From positions 1 to 50,212 of the forward strand of contig CALJKJ010000033.1 in assembly GCA_937973685.1 (NCBI GenBank): a stretch of DNA of 50,212 nt, written 5' to 3'. Positions 7,032-17,621 of the stretch are shown one piece after another. The DNA comes from an uncultured Flavobacteriales bacterium. Its GTDB lineage: Bacteria > Bacteroidota > Bacteroidia > Flavobacteriales_D > Crocinitomicaceae. The position numbers were made by a program, and so were the translations under genes. The notes under the pieces are model-generated. The model did no database searches, was not told the DNA's origin, and saw only the letters and a program-made list of their open reading frames with translations. Position 1 is the first letter of the stretch. Every line of letters starts with the position of its first letter.

Positions 7032-10000
7032 TTACAACTTAAGTTCGTTCATCCGTATTTGATATTCTTCCACAATTTTGTGTTCGTTCAAATAATCGAT
7101 GATTGTTTGTGCTGTTTGTCTATCTTTTACAGGTAAATAATAAATCGTTTTCTTGCCTTGTTTTCTAATTTGAATCGGTAAATTAGCTCGTAACAACCAA
7201 TCCGCAAACGTTCCCGAAATTTCAGTTCCTTTTACAGTTAGTACAATTGCAGCCAAATTTCGTTCAGATTCAATCAATAAAGCGCGTATAAATCCGTTAG
7301 GAACTGGTGCGTCATCCCCTATCTCCTTTTCTACTGAAACAATTTTACCCGATTTATCATCAAAATAAAAACTGCCTAAAGGACCTAATTCTTGCATCAA
7401 ATCAAATGGAGGTGCTGTATACGTTGCATCAGAAACCAATCGGTAGTATTGTTTTTCAGCTGTATTGTCAAGCTTTTCAGGTACTTCATTTAGTTGAACA
7501 TCAGAAAGAATAGCTGTTGTTTCTTTTGTAGCAATCGGAATTTCCCTCATAAAAACAGCTGGTCCCTTTTCCGAAATAATGCGCGCAGCTTCTTCAAAGG
7601 ATATCCGTTGTCCGTTCCAATAAACAGTTATAAAAGCATCAGCTATTCCAGCAGCTTGCGCTTGTTGGCGCTTTGGTTTTGCTTGTGCTAATGACGTGTA
7701 TTTACCAGAAGTATAACGCATTTGACCATTGGGTAAGCGCAATGTGTACAACGAATCCAAATTTCTCACTTGCGCAGCAGGTACTGGCCGATTAAATACA
7801 CCGATTTGTACCGTATAAAACAAGCCTTTTTCGTTTTCAATTGGTTGCGCAGCAACTGCTCCTGGAGCTTGATTGTAATTTGAAAGTTGGTTTGAAATAG
7901 AAATCTGATTAGTTTGTGCTACTGATTGCCCTTTTGAGCTATCAGCTCGTTGAGTGCGTGTCGCTTGAAAAGCTAAGTTGTTATTCCCTTTCGGAATGCA
8001 CAATTTAAGCGCTTCCATTCTGCGTGCTTCAGCAAAGGAAATACGCTGTCCATCACAATAGGCAACGATGAACGCATCGACATAACCCAATTGCTTGATT
8101 TGTTGGTGTGCAGTTTGTACAGCAACTTGATTGTTGAATGATCCAGCTAAATAGCGGGTAATTCCATTTGGTAAAACTTCAGATGTAACTGGCGTAAATT
8201 CCTGAAACAATGCTGGTGCAGGCGGTTTCGAAAGCGCTCCTACCTGGACGCGGTAAATCAAGCCCGATTGATCTTGCTCTGAAATTGAAACAACATTTAT
8301 TGGCGCTGCTTGCTTTGTATTTATTGGTCGAATTTCAAAATCAACTGATTTTCGTTCAGTTGTAAGCGCAGAATTTGTAACACTCTTTTGTATCGGTAAC
8401 ACTTCCCGATAAATAACATTTTTCCATTTATTTACACCAATTTTTCCTACTGGGATTTGTTGTGCTAATTTCGTTTCTGCTACAGCTATCGATTGATGAA
8501 TATCGGATAGTTTTTGAACGAGAAACAAGTAGTTTGCCTGTTCTGCTTCATTTGTGGAATCCACTTGTAATCGTGCAAGCGTTTGTTCAATTTCAAAAGT
8601 GATATTTGCGGCATCTTTGCGTGCTAAAGCAATGGATTGCCAATTGTTCAAAAGTGTTTCGTAAACAGGTGAAAGGGCAATTTCTTGCTCCTCCTCTATG
8701 CTTACTTGCGTATTCAATGCTTGCGCAAAACTTGACGTCGATTTAGTTGCAGGAAACTTGCTTGTTAATTCGTTGAGCGAAAAGCGCGTCTTTTTAGCAA
8801 GGTCTGTTGGTTGCACAGTAACTGCTTGCATGCTTGAAATTGAACTGTTTTGATTGGTTTCAGCACGATTTTCTACGTTCCCAGTTGTGTTTTCTTTTTC
8901 TGATTGAATCTGTTCCTTCGTCTCTATTTCTGATGAATTTTCTTCAACTTTAGTTGATACCAACGGAGTTGCATTTAATGTGTCACGTTGAACAAACGAA
9001 CTATCAGAAGAAATTGGATGTTCAACACGAGGTAATTCAGTTGCAACAACTTCTGTTGTAAAAGAATCTGAACCGTATCGTAATGCATCATTTCTTTTTT
9101 GTACTGCAACAATTAATTCCTCTACTTCTCGTGATTGATCGAGTAAGTTATTGTACAATTGATTTTCAGCAATTTTTTCTAGAGAAGTCGCATACTTTTT
9201 TCCTTTTTCATGCTGTTGAATCGTTGTCGTTATCGCAGCTTGAAAGGCCTTTTCTTGATTGATCAAGTTGTTCATTTCATTCGTTGACCAACGTGTTGAA
9301 TCGTCAAAATTTACTGCTGTGTAATTGGTGGAAACAGCTTGTATAAGCGCCTCTTTATTGAGACCTTTTTTCAACTCAAGTACGAGAATTGATTCTTGTT
9401 CTTGTAATCGAGCATCTATCAACGATTCTTGTAACTGATATGCAGCGAGTTGTTGCTGTAAATTGACTGTTGAATCTTTTTTAATAGCTTTCTTTGTAGT
9501 TGTAATTGCTTGTTGAATAGCTGTTTGCAAATCTTTATCTGTTTCAAATACCAAGCGTTGTTTTTCTAATTCCGAAGTATTGTTTTGCTCTTTAATTTGT
9601 TCAATTTGCTTGTAATAATTTGGTCGAAGTTGAACAATTGTCTGATTTTCTTCATTAGTAGTTTGAATTTTTTCTGGCTCTATTAATATAGTATCGACTT
9701 TAGGAATTACCGCTATTACGGGTTGCTTACTTTCTTCTAATTGTTCTACGAGTGTCGCACGGAATGATTTTAAAACAGTTGTTCGATCTTCTGGATAAAG
9801 TACCTTTGTTAAAGCATTTGTCGTTTCTAACGAATCTGCCAAAGCATCATCAATAATAGCAAGATATTCCATCGTCAATGCGCGGTATTTTTCCAGTGAG
9901 ACAGAATCGTTTTGCAGTAATAATTGCTGACTTTTTTCGGTGTAATTAGGCAACAACAATGCTTCTATTTTCGCATATACAGCAACTGGATTAGCTATTT

Positions 10001-12344
10001 CACTGCTTAATTCTGAAGATGTGGTTTGTACATCCGGAACTGAATTCACCGTTTCGCTAGTTGCTTTTGTAGTTGCCGTATCAACAACAGGTGACGGAAT
10101 AGTATCAACAATTGAGCTTCTTTGATCATTTGTTGTTATTGGATTCAAAACAGGTTCGGTTACCTTTTCATTGGAAGTTTTTGTATTGTTTTCATTCGGA
10201 ATAACTTCAGTTACATCCTTCAAATTGGTTTCATTTGCTGCATTTTCAGCTACGAAAGTAGCTTGTTCCATTTTTTCTTTTAATGCTGAAAGTTCTTGCT
10301 TGCTTGAACGACTTAGCTGTTCGAAATTGGCCAAAGGAGCCTGTTGTAAAGTCGTTAAGGCTTTTTGCAACGCAAGTGAATCAAACGTGTTGTTTCCAGC
10401 AGATGGTTGTGCGAAAGTTAATCTGTCTGACAAAAGTTGAAGGGAATCGTTGCATACTTTTACCTGTTCTTCTTTTCGCTTGATTTGTACTTCTACAGCT
10501 GACAATTCCACTTTGAAATCGGCGATAGAATGAGATATTTCTGCCTGGTTTTTAGACTTCGCTTGCGTTAAAAGTGCGTTTAATTTCTGCAAGGTATCAT
10601 TCAAAGCCAATGCGGTAATTCTATTCGTTGCTAGTGATGTTTCAATGACTTGTTTTTGCAAAGAAAGCGCAACTTTTTGCTTGTTAATGTGCGCTTCCAA
10701 TGAGACTGGTGGACTTTTGTCCAATGGTTTTAATGTTCCTGCTAATTGTTCTAAAGCTTGAACTAATAATGCTGTTGTTTGATTGTTTTCAGCTAGTTCT
10801 ACTGCATCTACTGCCTTTTTTAATTGCGAGATTTCCTTAATTTCTGTAGATCGCAAAGTTGTCAATTCATCATTAAACGATTGTAACTGTTGAATTGTTC
10901 CCATTAATTCTTGTTGGAAATCAAGTTGAAAAATGGTTTCTTCCAAGGCATTGGCGCGCGCACTATCCGAATTAGCGCTTTGTGCCGCTTCATAGCTTTT
11001 TGTTGCATTTTCAGCGTGTACTTGTGCTTCTTCAATCAGATCAGTTAATTGAACTAAAATAGCTTGTTGAACAGTATTAACTGCTGTTACAAATGTTTCT
11101 TTTTCACTGATTAGTTTGTTGATTTTCTGTTTAATTTCGACGGGAGCAGCGGCTGGTGATCCAAAATCACGCGCAATATCACTCCATTTAGAAGCAAAGG
11201 TAAATTGTGCGTCACTATATTTTTCGGCATTCGGTTGTAATTCCGATGAAGCTTTTAACAACGCTGCTTGTTCTTCATTTTCAAAAGAAAAATCACCAGC
11301 AAGAAGTTGGCTTTGCACACGTGTGACACGTACTTTGTAAACAACAAGTTTCCCGTTTTCTGATTGACGCGAAGAAGCAAAATAAGCATATTTCCCCAAT
11401 GAATCTGTGATGTAAAACAAATCATCATCGGGAGTGGAAATTGCAAAATCACAATTTATTGGTGTTGAAAAAGCATGTTTTCCTTCCACTCTATTGGAAC
11501 GAAAAACATCATACCCCCCCATGGAGTTGTGTCCTTTTGAACTAAAATAAAGCGTGTGCCTGTCAGAAGCTAGAAATGGGAAATCTTCGTCTTCATGTGT
11601 ATTCACAAATCCATTAACAGGTTGGGGACTACTCCATGTACCTGCTATTGTTCGTACTTTGAAGAAAATATCTTTGTTTCCTTTATCAACTTCTCCGTAC
11701 GATGAATAATAGACCGTATCTGAATTTGCAGGAAAATAAACAACAGGGATGTGTTTTCTTTTCAAATCAACTTTTGTTTGAAAATCAGCAGCAACAACGA
11801 TACTCCCACCTATATTCTCTAAATTATACGATCGAAAAAAGTTTTGCGGATCAGTTTCTTTTTTCTCCAAAACAACAAGATCACTTAATTGGCGCAATAA
11901 TTTTTTTCCATTTTCGCACATTTCCAGTTGACGGCGTACTTCTTTTTTACGAACCTCATCTGAACTTTTCGTCAAGAAAATTTGATAATTGGTAATTGCA
12001 CTATTGAATTGAAAATTCAAATGAAATGCTTTTCCTAAAAAATAATACGCAATTGGATCAACAGCAGGATCGGTAACTGCTGTTGCTAAAAACTTGATTG
12101 CTGTTTGTTTTTTTGCTGAATTGTATAACAAACAAGCCCCGTATTTGTAATTATATTCAGATGAACTGGGGTGCAGTGAAAGCAAATTCAAGTACGTACT
12201 TGTAGCCGCAACGTATTGTTCCTCAGCGAATAACTTATCCGCTGATTTTTTCATTTCTTTCTCGATATTTTGTCCAAAAGTTATGCTGACCGTTACTAAA
12301 AACAGTCCAAGAAGCGCAATAATTTTATGTACAAAATGCACCAA
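7032..12344 (-). CDS. 1770-residue exported TPR / PD40 / coiled-coil / SPOR envelope protein
   Basis: A signal peptide (IIALLGLFLVTVSITFGQ) leads into TPR-like helices (residues ~28-160). A PD40/WD40-like propeller section follows at about 195-330, with DKGNKDIFFKVR, PFLASDRHTLYFSSKGHNS and YDVFRS, as in OmpA-associated Bacteroidota proteins. Residues ~360-1340 are long Gln/Glu/Lys-rich helical stretches likely to form coiled coils. Two SPOR-like repeats follow (~1358-1450 with LIYRVQVGALSKPP, ~1505-1590 with LFYTVQIGVFNRP), each ending in a DAFI..Y..GQRISF block, and a diverged third copy closes the protein. SPOR domains bind denuded septal peptidoglycan, so a periplasmic wall-spanning role is likely (inference). 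No ATG precedes the signal peptide: the start is TTG at 12344 or GTG at 12341. Confidence 0.85.
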   Translation of the reverse strand: MVHFVHKIIALLGLFLVTVSITFGQNIEKEMKKSADKLFAEEQYVAATSTYLNLLSLHPSSSEYNYKYGACLLYNSAKKQTAIKFLATAVTDPAVDPIAYYFLGKAFHLNFQFNSAITNYQIFLTKSSDEVRKKEVRRQLEMCENGKKLLRQLSDLVVLEKKETDPQNFFRSYNLENIGGSIVVAADFQTKVDLKRKHIPVVYFPANSDTVYYSSYGEVDKGNKDIFFKVRTIAGTWSSPQPVNGFVNTHEDEDFPFLASDRHTLYFSSKGHNSMGGYDVFRSNRVEGKHAFSTPINCDFAISTPDDDLFYITDSLGKYAYFASSRQSENGKLVVYKVRVTRVQSQLLAGDFSFENEEQAALLKASSELQPNAEKYSDAQFTFASKWSDIARDFGSPAAAPVEIKQKINKLISEKETFVTAVNTVQQAILVQLTDLIEEAQVHAENATKSYEAAQSANSDSARANALEETIFQLDFQQELMGTIQQLQSFNDELTTLRSTEIKEISQLKKAVDAVELAENNQTTALLVQALEQLAGTLKPLDKSPPVSLEAHINKQKVALSLQKQVIETSLATNRITALALNDTLQKLNALLTQAKSKNQAEISHSIADFKVELSAVEVQIKRKEEQVKVCNDSLQLLSDRLTFAQPSAGNNTFDSLALQKALTTLQQAPLANFEQLSRSSKQELSALKEKMEQATFVAENAANETNLKDVTEVIPNENNTKTSNEKVTEPVLNPITTNDQRSSIVDTIPSPVVDTATTKATSETVNSVPDVQTTSSELSSEIANPVAVYAKIEALLLPNYTEKSQQLLLQNDSVSLEKYRALTMEYLAIIDDALADSLETTNALTKVLYPEDRTTVLKSFRATLVEQLEESKQPVIAVIPKVDTILIEPEKIQTTNEENQTIVQLRPNYYKQIEQIKEQNNTSELEKQRLVFETDKDLQTAIQQAITTTKKAIKKDSTVNLQQQLAAYQLQESLIDARLQEQESILVLELKKGLNKEALIQAVSTNYTAVNFDDSTRWSTNEMNNLINQEKAFQAAITTTIQQHEKGKKYATSLEKIAENQLYNNLLDQSREVEELIVAVQKRNDALRYGSDSFTTEVVATELPRVEHPISSDSSFVQRDTLNATPLVSTKVEENSSEIETKEQIQSEKENTTGNVENRAETNQNSSISSMQAVTVQPTDLAKKTRFSLNELTSKFPATKSTSSFAQALNTQVSIEEEQEIALSPVYETLLNNWQSIALARKDAANITFEIEQTLARLQVDSTNEAEQANYLFLVQKLSDIHQSIAVAETKLAQQIPVGKIGVNKWKNVIYREVLPIQKSVTNSALTTERKSVDFEIRPINTKQAAPINVVSISEQDQSGLIYRVQVGALSKPPAPALFQEFTPVTSEVLPNGITRYLAGSFNNQVAVQTAHQQIKQLGYVDAFIVAYCDGQRISFAEARRMEALKLCIPKGNNNLAFQATRTQRADSSKGQSVAQTNQISISNQLSNYNQAPGAVAAQPIENEKGLFYTVQIGVFNRPVPAAQVRNLDSLYTLRLPNGQMRYTSGKYTSLAQAKPKRQQAQAAGIADAFITVYWNGQRISFEEAARIISEKGPAVFMREIPIATKETTAILSDVQLNEVPEKLDNTAEKQYYRLVSDATYTAPPFDLMQELGPLGSFYFDDKSGKIVSVEKEIGDDAPVPNGFIRALLIESERNLAAIVLTVKGTEISGTFADWLLRANLPIQIRKQGKKTIYYLPVKDRQTAQTIIDYLNEHKIVEEYQIRMNELKL

Positions 12345-12369
12345 AAGGTTTACATTTAAGTATGAAACA

Positions 12370-13002
12370 TTAACGTTTGAACAAACTCATTTTGTTTTCG
12401 TTACCGTCAATCAAACGTTGTATATTTTTTCGGTGAGCAAAAATCACAATCAACGCTAAGAGCGAACCAAAAATTGGTAACGCAATGGTGTAAATTGGAA
12501 ATGCTAACCACAGCAACAGGGCAAAACAAACAGCAGCCGTTATCGATCCCAAAGAAACGTAATGACTAGAAATAAAAACGAGCAAGAAAACCACCAAACA
12601 AATCAATGCTGCGATAGGTTGTAAACCGACAATAACTCCTAAAGAAGTTGCTACTCCTTTTCCGCCTTTAAAATTGGCAAATATTGGAAAAACATGTCCC
12701 AAGACAGCTAAGAAAGATGCGGCTAGTTGCACATGTGTTAAGGCTGGTGCGTCAAAAGAATAAGGTAAAATAAAAAAAGGAATCAATACTGCGAAAATTC
12801 CTTTCAACACATCGATACCCAACACAACCTTACCTGCCTTTTTCCCTAAAACGCGGAAGGTATTGGTAGCTCCTGCATTTTTACTCCCATGTTCGCGCAC
12901 ATCAACACCATACTTCATTCTACCCAACCATACTGCAGTTGGAATAGATCCTAAAAAATAGGCTGGAATTGCAGCTAAAAAATCAGTTAACATATTATTC
13001 AA
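12370..13002 (-). CDS. plsY: Acyl-phosphate:glycerol-3-phosphate acyltransferase PlsY
   Basis: The 210-residue multispanning membrane protein carries all PlsY signatures: GSIPTA (residues 18-23), HGSKNAGATNTFRVLGKKAG (38-57), IDVLKG, and GHVFPIFANFKGGKGVATSLG in the central part. PlsY transfers the acyl group from acyl-phosphate to glycerol 3-phosphate, the first acylation in phospholipid synthesis at the inner membrane. The ATG at 13002 overlaps the end of the upstream giant gene by 8 bases, and a second ATG three codons later at 12993 would remove the overlap. Its location between two very large envelope protein genes is unusual, and the short gaps show cotranscription. Confidence 0.95.
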   Translation of the reverse strand: MNNMLTDFLAAIPAYFLGSIPTAVWLGRMKYGVDVREHGSKNAGATNTFRVLGKKAGKVVLGIDVLKGIFAVLIPFFILPYSFDAPALTHVQLAASFLAVLGHVFPIFANFKGGKGVATSLGVIVGLQPIAALICLVVFLLVFISSHYVSLGSITAAVCFALLLWLAFPIYTIALPIFGSLLALIVIFAHRKNIQRLIDGNENKMSLFKR

Positions 13003-16000
13003 AAAGTCGTGTAATTTGACCTAAAAATACACTATTTGTCGAGATTTCGTACAAAAAGTTTTTAGATTTTCGTTTATCTTCTTTCATTCCGATCAATGTG
13101 TTCTGAACTTCGCTGTCATTTGTAACGACACTCAATAGTCCATCGTTCTTAATCATTTTGTAATTCATTAAATAATTTGGTCCGCCTGGTATTTCCATTT
13201 GAAAGATAAAATGATCTCCATTTTGCGCATACACTTGTTCAAAAAATGCTTTGAAATAGATTTGACGCATGCACGATTGACCATAAAAATTAACAAGCGA
13301 AGCACTTGTGACACTTGACATCAATCCTTTTTCATCTTTAGTTGTTGGAATACTTTTCAAACGTACACCAGTTAAAACAATTGAATTATCCAACACACTT
13401 GGAACACGTTTTAATTTTTTATCGGGCGAAAGTGTAAATTCTTCTTTGATTTTATCTGCAGTTTTACGATCAGACCAATTCAATACTGCTTGCTCCAAAG
13501 TAGTCGTTGAAAAATCCAGTGGTTTAGTACCAGAATAAGCAACAATGCGCTCTGCTGCTTTTTCAAATGTTCCTTTGTCCAATGGCAGGTTAAATTTCAA
13601 GGTAGTATTCATATCCGTTTCCCCTGTTGATTGATCGTAACTTACTGTTCCTACCGCTTCAACGGTAATAGGGCCATAATCCATACCTAAGTTAATCACT
13701 CCATCACCATTGAGCGAACAAGATTCGGTATGTAACGCCAAGAAATTACCAACGGCATTGCGATCAGCTAATTTCTCTTTGGACGCAATCTGATATTCTT
13801 TTGATTTAAAATCGTATTGCAACAAACCAGAAGCCGTTATTAGCATGGGATCATTCACATTTTCAAGTGACGATAAAAACGTTGGATAAAGTCGAATGGA
13901 ATCTTTCGTTCGTGCATCACGCCAAACAATCCCTGCAGCAATAGCATCACCATCCAATGTTTTCAATTGTTGTGAAACAGGTATTTGGATGTTTTTCGGG
14001 TCAATTTGAGCAGCAAACGACATCCAGTTTTTAGGGAACTTTTCACATGCGTGATTGATGCGGGTTGCGCCATTGAAATAAATCAACGGACTTGCCGCTT
14101 TTATTTTTATCGCTCCATAATAATCAAATTGTTTGCTCAGTTTGAATCCTGCTGCATTTTCAACTTTCCCCATCGCTACTGTCTGAAAAGCAGAATCAAC
14201 AGCAATGGACGACATTGTCAATTCAGTTAACAAGGAATCAGCATCGTAATACGGATAAATTCCTTTTGCAACGTAATTTCTTCGCGCTGTAATTTGCGTG
14301 GTTGCACTTGTGAACGTATGATATTTTGTAATGTAATTTGCAACGATTTTGGAATTTTCCAAAGGTTCAATAAACGCTTTCTTACGAATAATCACTTTCA
14401 TGCTATCCGGATAAATACGAGCATCAGCAACATCTATGAACTCTGTTTTGTAACAATAAATTGTTTTTTGTTTCATGTTAAATGTTGCCTTTGGAGCTCT
14501 AAACTGCAACGAATCTTGTCTGGGATGTATGGAGAAAAAGTTAGGTGTTACAACTCTCAAGTCAGAATTAATTGAAATATTTTCTTTCTTTTCCTTAGAT
14601 CCTAATTCTACTGCATCGTTATCCATTAACCAAGTAAAGACATCCATTTTACAGATATATTGATTATTTGGAAAAGTAATGGTCGATTCACCATTATTGG
14701 ATTCAAATTTCCCTATTCTTTCTTTGAACGAAATATGTGCAACTACATTGTCAGTTCTGAAAGCTAAATCTTCTTCCCCTTCTTCTTTGTAAGTGTTTTT
14801 CAAATTAAATACAGACGTATCAGCAGTAATGTCGTAGCGTTTGAATTTAAAATTATACGATGCTAAATTTGCTTTTGATAACACAGCAATTCCATTTCCT
14901 TGCATTCCAGAAGGTTGAATAGTCAACGTGCCTTTTAATTTTATTTCATTATTAAACAACAAAAGTGGGAAATCAGGCATCGATGTAACACGTAAAATAT
15001 CTTTGCGCGGCAAATACACCATTACAGCTTCTTTTGAGGAAACATCTGGAAATTGAACACCTATTTCTTGTGGCTTGTTGACAAAATCAACCAATCCGAT
15101 GGTTGAATCTGGTAAAAAGGTAAACAATGCTTTGGAAACAGAAGTCGACTGAATGAAATCAATCTTTCCCGCCCCTTGCAATCCGTTATTTGACAAAATG
15201 ACTTTGTTGTTATATTTCGCTTTTGTACCATAAAAAACGTATCCGTCAACTGGTGAATTTGTTGAAAATCCAAACGAATAATCGTTCATTATTTTCAAAT
15301 CCTCTTTGATTACTGGAAATATTCCTGCAGAAGTCAATTCACCTTTCAAGCGCAGACTCTTTTCTTTAAAATTATCCAAACTATCCAATTCAAATGGTAA
15401 AATGGTATAATAGAAACGTGTTGAATCATAAGCACCCTTAAAAATTGTAGGAGAAGCATAATATACCTTTGTCGCGGATGTCGTTTTTAATTGCGGGAAT
15501 TGATGAATTTTTAAATTATTTCCGGAACGATTGGATGGATCATCAACAATTATTTCACCTGAAACTCCTAGTATATACGAAGCCATGGCCATCGGTTTAC
15601 TTCCGTCCTCAGGACGAAGTGGTCGAACATTAAAACGGGATTTATGTGTTTTTGCTAAAACTATTTTGTTGCTTGCATAGCTATATTTTCCAACCAAAAC
15701 TTGGGATTCAAATTTCCCTGCGTTGACCCATCCTTTGAATTCAAAATCACGGTTTTTTTGAACCGTTACAACTCCATTATCTGGCAATAAAAATGTTGCT
15801 TGCGCATCTGAAAGTCTCACTTGATCGACTGCGTCTAATTTCAATTCTAGCGTTTTCAAACTAAAATAACCGAATTCTTTTTTCAAGCGTCTTTCCTCTG
15901 TTTGTTCGGTATACAGTTTTTTTAACGTCTGTAATTGTTCATTTTTCTGAATTTCTTCAGCTGTAAAACCTGTTAGCGACTTGGGACGCATGTCAGATAC

Positions 16001-17611
16001 AAAACTCAAATTGTCAAAATCCTTTTTACCAGCGCGAGCTTGCACAAAATTGATCAACTTGTCATTGATGCGAACAATTTTACTTTCGCTATCGTAACTA
16101 ATAAATCCATAAGAAGACAATTCAATAAGGGTAATTTTACATTGATCAATCGTTTTTCCTAGTGCAGTTGCTGCTTTACCTTCATCAAAAACTGTTTCGT
16201 CGTATTTATAAGCATATGCATTCAAAGCAACCAAGGGGTGAATTTGATCCAAGCCTTGCAATTTGTCAAACAACTTGTCGTCGTAAAAATTCTTCGACTC
16301 AAACCGGGCCAATCGTTGTTCTTGACTCGTTCCAAATTGCTCAAACGTCAGTGACAATTGATCAGAACTTCTCGACCAAGTAACTTTCGGTACGTACCAA
16401 TCCAATTGGTGGTACGAATCAGAAAATGGTGCCATCGCTATCCCCGACTTTCCTCTGGAAAACTCAAAAACATCTAACGATTGGTTGTAACGAAAATCTA
16501 AACCAGGATGTGAAACACTATCAGTTCCCTGAATACGCAAAACAATCGCTGCATTATTAGCTGTAATTTTGTCCGGGGACATTTTAAAATAACGTGCTTT
16601 TACCTCTAAAAATGCGTTATTTTCTTTCAAAACGGTAATTTTTGCTGGAATTTGTGCTGTTCCAACACCAATAAACGTTGCTCCTTCCAATGAAAATCCA
16701 CCTTCGTAATTCATACCTGGTCTAAGCGAAGGAATTTTCAAATTACGCTCGTAAGAAATAAATTGCGGGAAGGAAAATTCCTTTGCACCCGCTTTGCGCA
16801 TTGCACTTTCGTTGATTTTTCCTAGTGAAGGTTTGCCCGGGAAATAAGGACTCGTCAACAGAACAGAATCGGCAGAAAAATCATTGTTTTTAAATGAAAC
16901 GTCGTAAGTGTTTATTACTGCAAATTGATCATTTGCTGGAATTCCTGTTTTTAACCAATTGATCGTCCCACCTTTTCCAATCCATTTTTTTGAAACGGGG
17001 TCGTATTGTCCATTCGTATTGTAAACAACGATGGAATCACTGAAACGTTCTTTTGCTGACTTTTCAGTTGCTGGAACTCCACAAACTAGCGTTCCATTTG
17101 CTAATTTCAAAAGTGGTCGGTCTGTAAATTCAAACACATAATCGCCGTAAAAGTACCATTGAAAACCACTCGATTCAGCCAAACAATTTCGGGAGAAAAA
17201 TCCAGCTGATAATTCAATGAAATCGGTAAATTTTTTAATGTTTCTGGCGTCTAACAACTTATCGACTGAACTATGCCATGCTGCAAAAGAGGAAGCTGGT
17301 TGTTTGTTTTTTACAAATGAATAAACAGAAAAAACATAACTGTAAATATCTGGATAAGGCTTTAATCGTTTTGTTTCCAGTAAATTACACGTCTCGACTA
17401 GTTGTTTGAAATATGCATCCGGAAAACTACCATTGGTAAGGCTAACTTGTAATTCCTCTTTTAGAAAATCGCGTTGTTGTTTGTCTAAGTATTCATTTGT
17501 TGCACTTTGTAAAACTTTTACAAATTTCTCTTTATCCATTGGATAAGATTGTGAAAAGGAAATCGAAACAAATAAAACACTGATGAGAAGTGTTGCAAAT
17601 ATCTTAGCCAT
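12995..17611 (-). CDS. 1538-residue exported protein of unknown function
   Basis: The frame is open from 17677, but the start chosen is ATG at 17611, because it directly begins a clean signal peptide (MAKIFATLLISVLFVSISFSQ) and lies 10 bases after the prmA stop, whereas the longer version would overlap prmA. The N-terminal ~280 residues look helical. Most of the rest (~280-1350) is a long series of beta-strand segments with FKGxYDSTRFYY- and GAIKIKAASPLIYFNG-like pieces, suggesting an elongated beta-rich periplasmic or surface protein. The last ~200 residues include PGGPNYLMNYKMIKNDG. There is no T9SS sorting domain, transmembrane anchor or recognised catalytic motif. I do not recognise the family. 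Cotranscription with prmA and plsY is clear from the spacing. Confidence 0.85.
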   Translation of the reverse strand: MAKIFATLLISVLFVSISFSQSYPMDKEKFVKVLQSATNEYLDKQQRDFLKEELQVSLTNGSFPDAYFKQLVETCNLLETKRLKPYPDIYSYVFSVYSFVKNKQPASSFAAWHSSVDKLLDARNIKKFTDFIELSAGFFSRNCLAESSGFQWYFYGDYVFEFTDRPLLKLANGTLVCGVPATEKSAKERFSDSIVVYNTNGQYDPVSKKWIGKGGTINWLKTGIPANDQFAVINTYDVSFKNNDFSADSVLLTSPYFPGKPSLGKINESAMRKAGAKEFSFPQFISYERNLKIPSLRPGMNYEGGFSLEGATFIGVGTAQIPAKITVLKENNAFLEVKARYFKMSPDKITANNAAIVLRIQGTDSVSHPGLDFRYNQSLDVFEFSRGKSGIAMAPFSDSYHQLDWYVPKVTWSRSSDQLSLTFEQFGTSQEQRLARFESKNFYDDKLFDKLQGLDQIHPLVALNAYAYKYDETVFDEGKAATALGKTIDQCKITLIELSSYGFISYDSESKIVRINDKLINFVQARAGKKDFDNLSFVSDMRPKSLTGFTAEEIQKNEQLQTLKKLYTEQTEERRLKKEFGYFSLKTLELKLDAVDQVRLSDAQATFLLPDNGVVTVQKNRDFEFKGWVNAGKFESQVLVGKYSYASNKIVLAKTHKSRFNVRPLRPEDGSKPMAMASYILGVSGEIIVDDPSNRSGNNLKIHQFPQLKTTSATKVYYASPTIFKGAYDSTRFYYTILPFELDSLDNFKEKSLRLKGELTSAGIFPVIKEDLKIMNDYSFGFSTNSPVDGYVFYGTKAKYNNKVILSNNGLQGAGKIDFIQSTSVSKALFTFLPDSTIGLVDFVNKPQEIGVQFPDVSSKEAVMVYLPRKDILRVTSMPDFPLLLFNNEIKLKGTLTIQPSGMQGNGIAVLSKANLASYNFKFKRYDITADTSVFNLKNTYKEEGEEDLAFRTDNVVAHISFKERIGKFESNNGESTITFPNNQYICKMDVFTWLMDNDAVELGSKEKKENISINSDLRVVTPNFFSIHPRQDSLQFRAPKATFNMKQKTIYCYKTEFIDVADARIYPDSMKVIIRKKAFIEPLENSKIVANYITKYHTFTSATTQITARRNYVAKGIYPYYDADSLLTELTMSSIAVDSAFQTVAMGKVENAAGFKLSKQFDYYGAIKIKAASPLIYFNGATRINHACEKFPKNWMSFAAQIDPKNIQIPVSQQLKTLDGDAIAAGIVWRDARTKDSIRLYPTFLSSLENVNDPMLITASGLLQYDFKSKEYQIASKEKLADRNAVGNFLALHTESCSLNGDGVINLGMDYGPITVEAVGTVSYDQSTGETDMNTTLKFNLPLDKGTFEKAAERIVAYSGTKPLDFSTTTLEQAVLNWSDRKTADKIKEEFTLSPDKKLKRVPSVLDNSIVLTGVRLKSIPTTKDEKGLMSSVTSASLVNFYGQSCMRQIYFKAFFEQVYAQNGDHFIFQMEIPGGPNYLMNYKMIKNDGLLSVVTNDSEVQNTLIGMKEDKRKSKNFLYEISTNSVFLGQITRLFE

Positions 17612-17621
17612 AACGCTTGAT

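Noticed and set aside
10171..10483. Overlapping + strand frames inside the SPOR protein gene
   Set aside because: Antisense to the coiled-coil part; Cys/Ser/Phe-rich translations typical of antisense of Lys/Glu/Gln-rich coding sequence.
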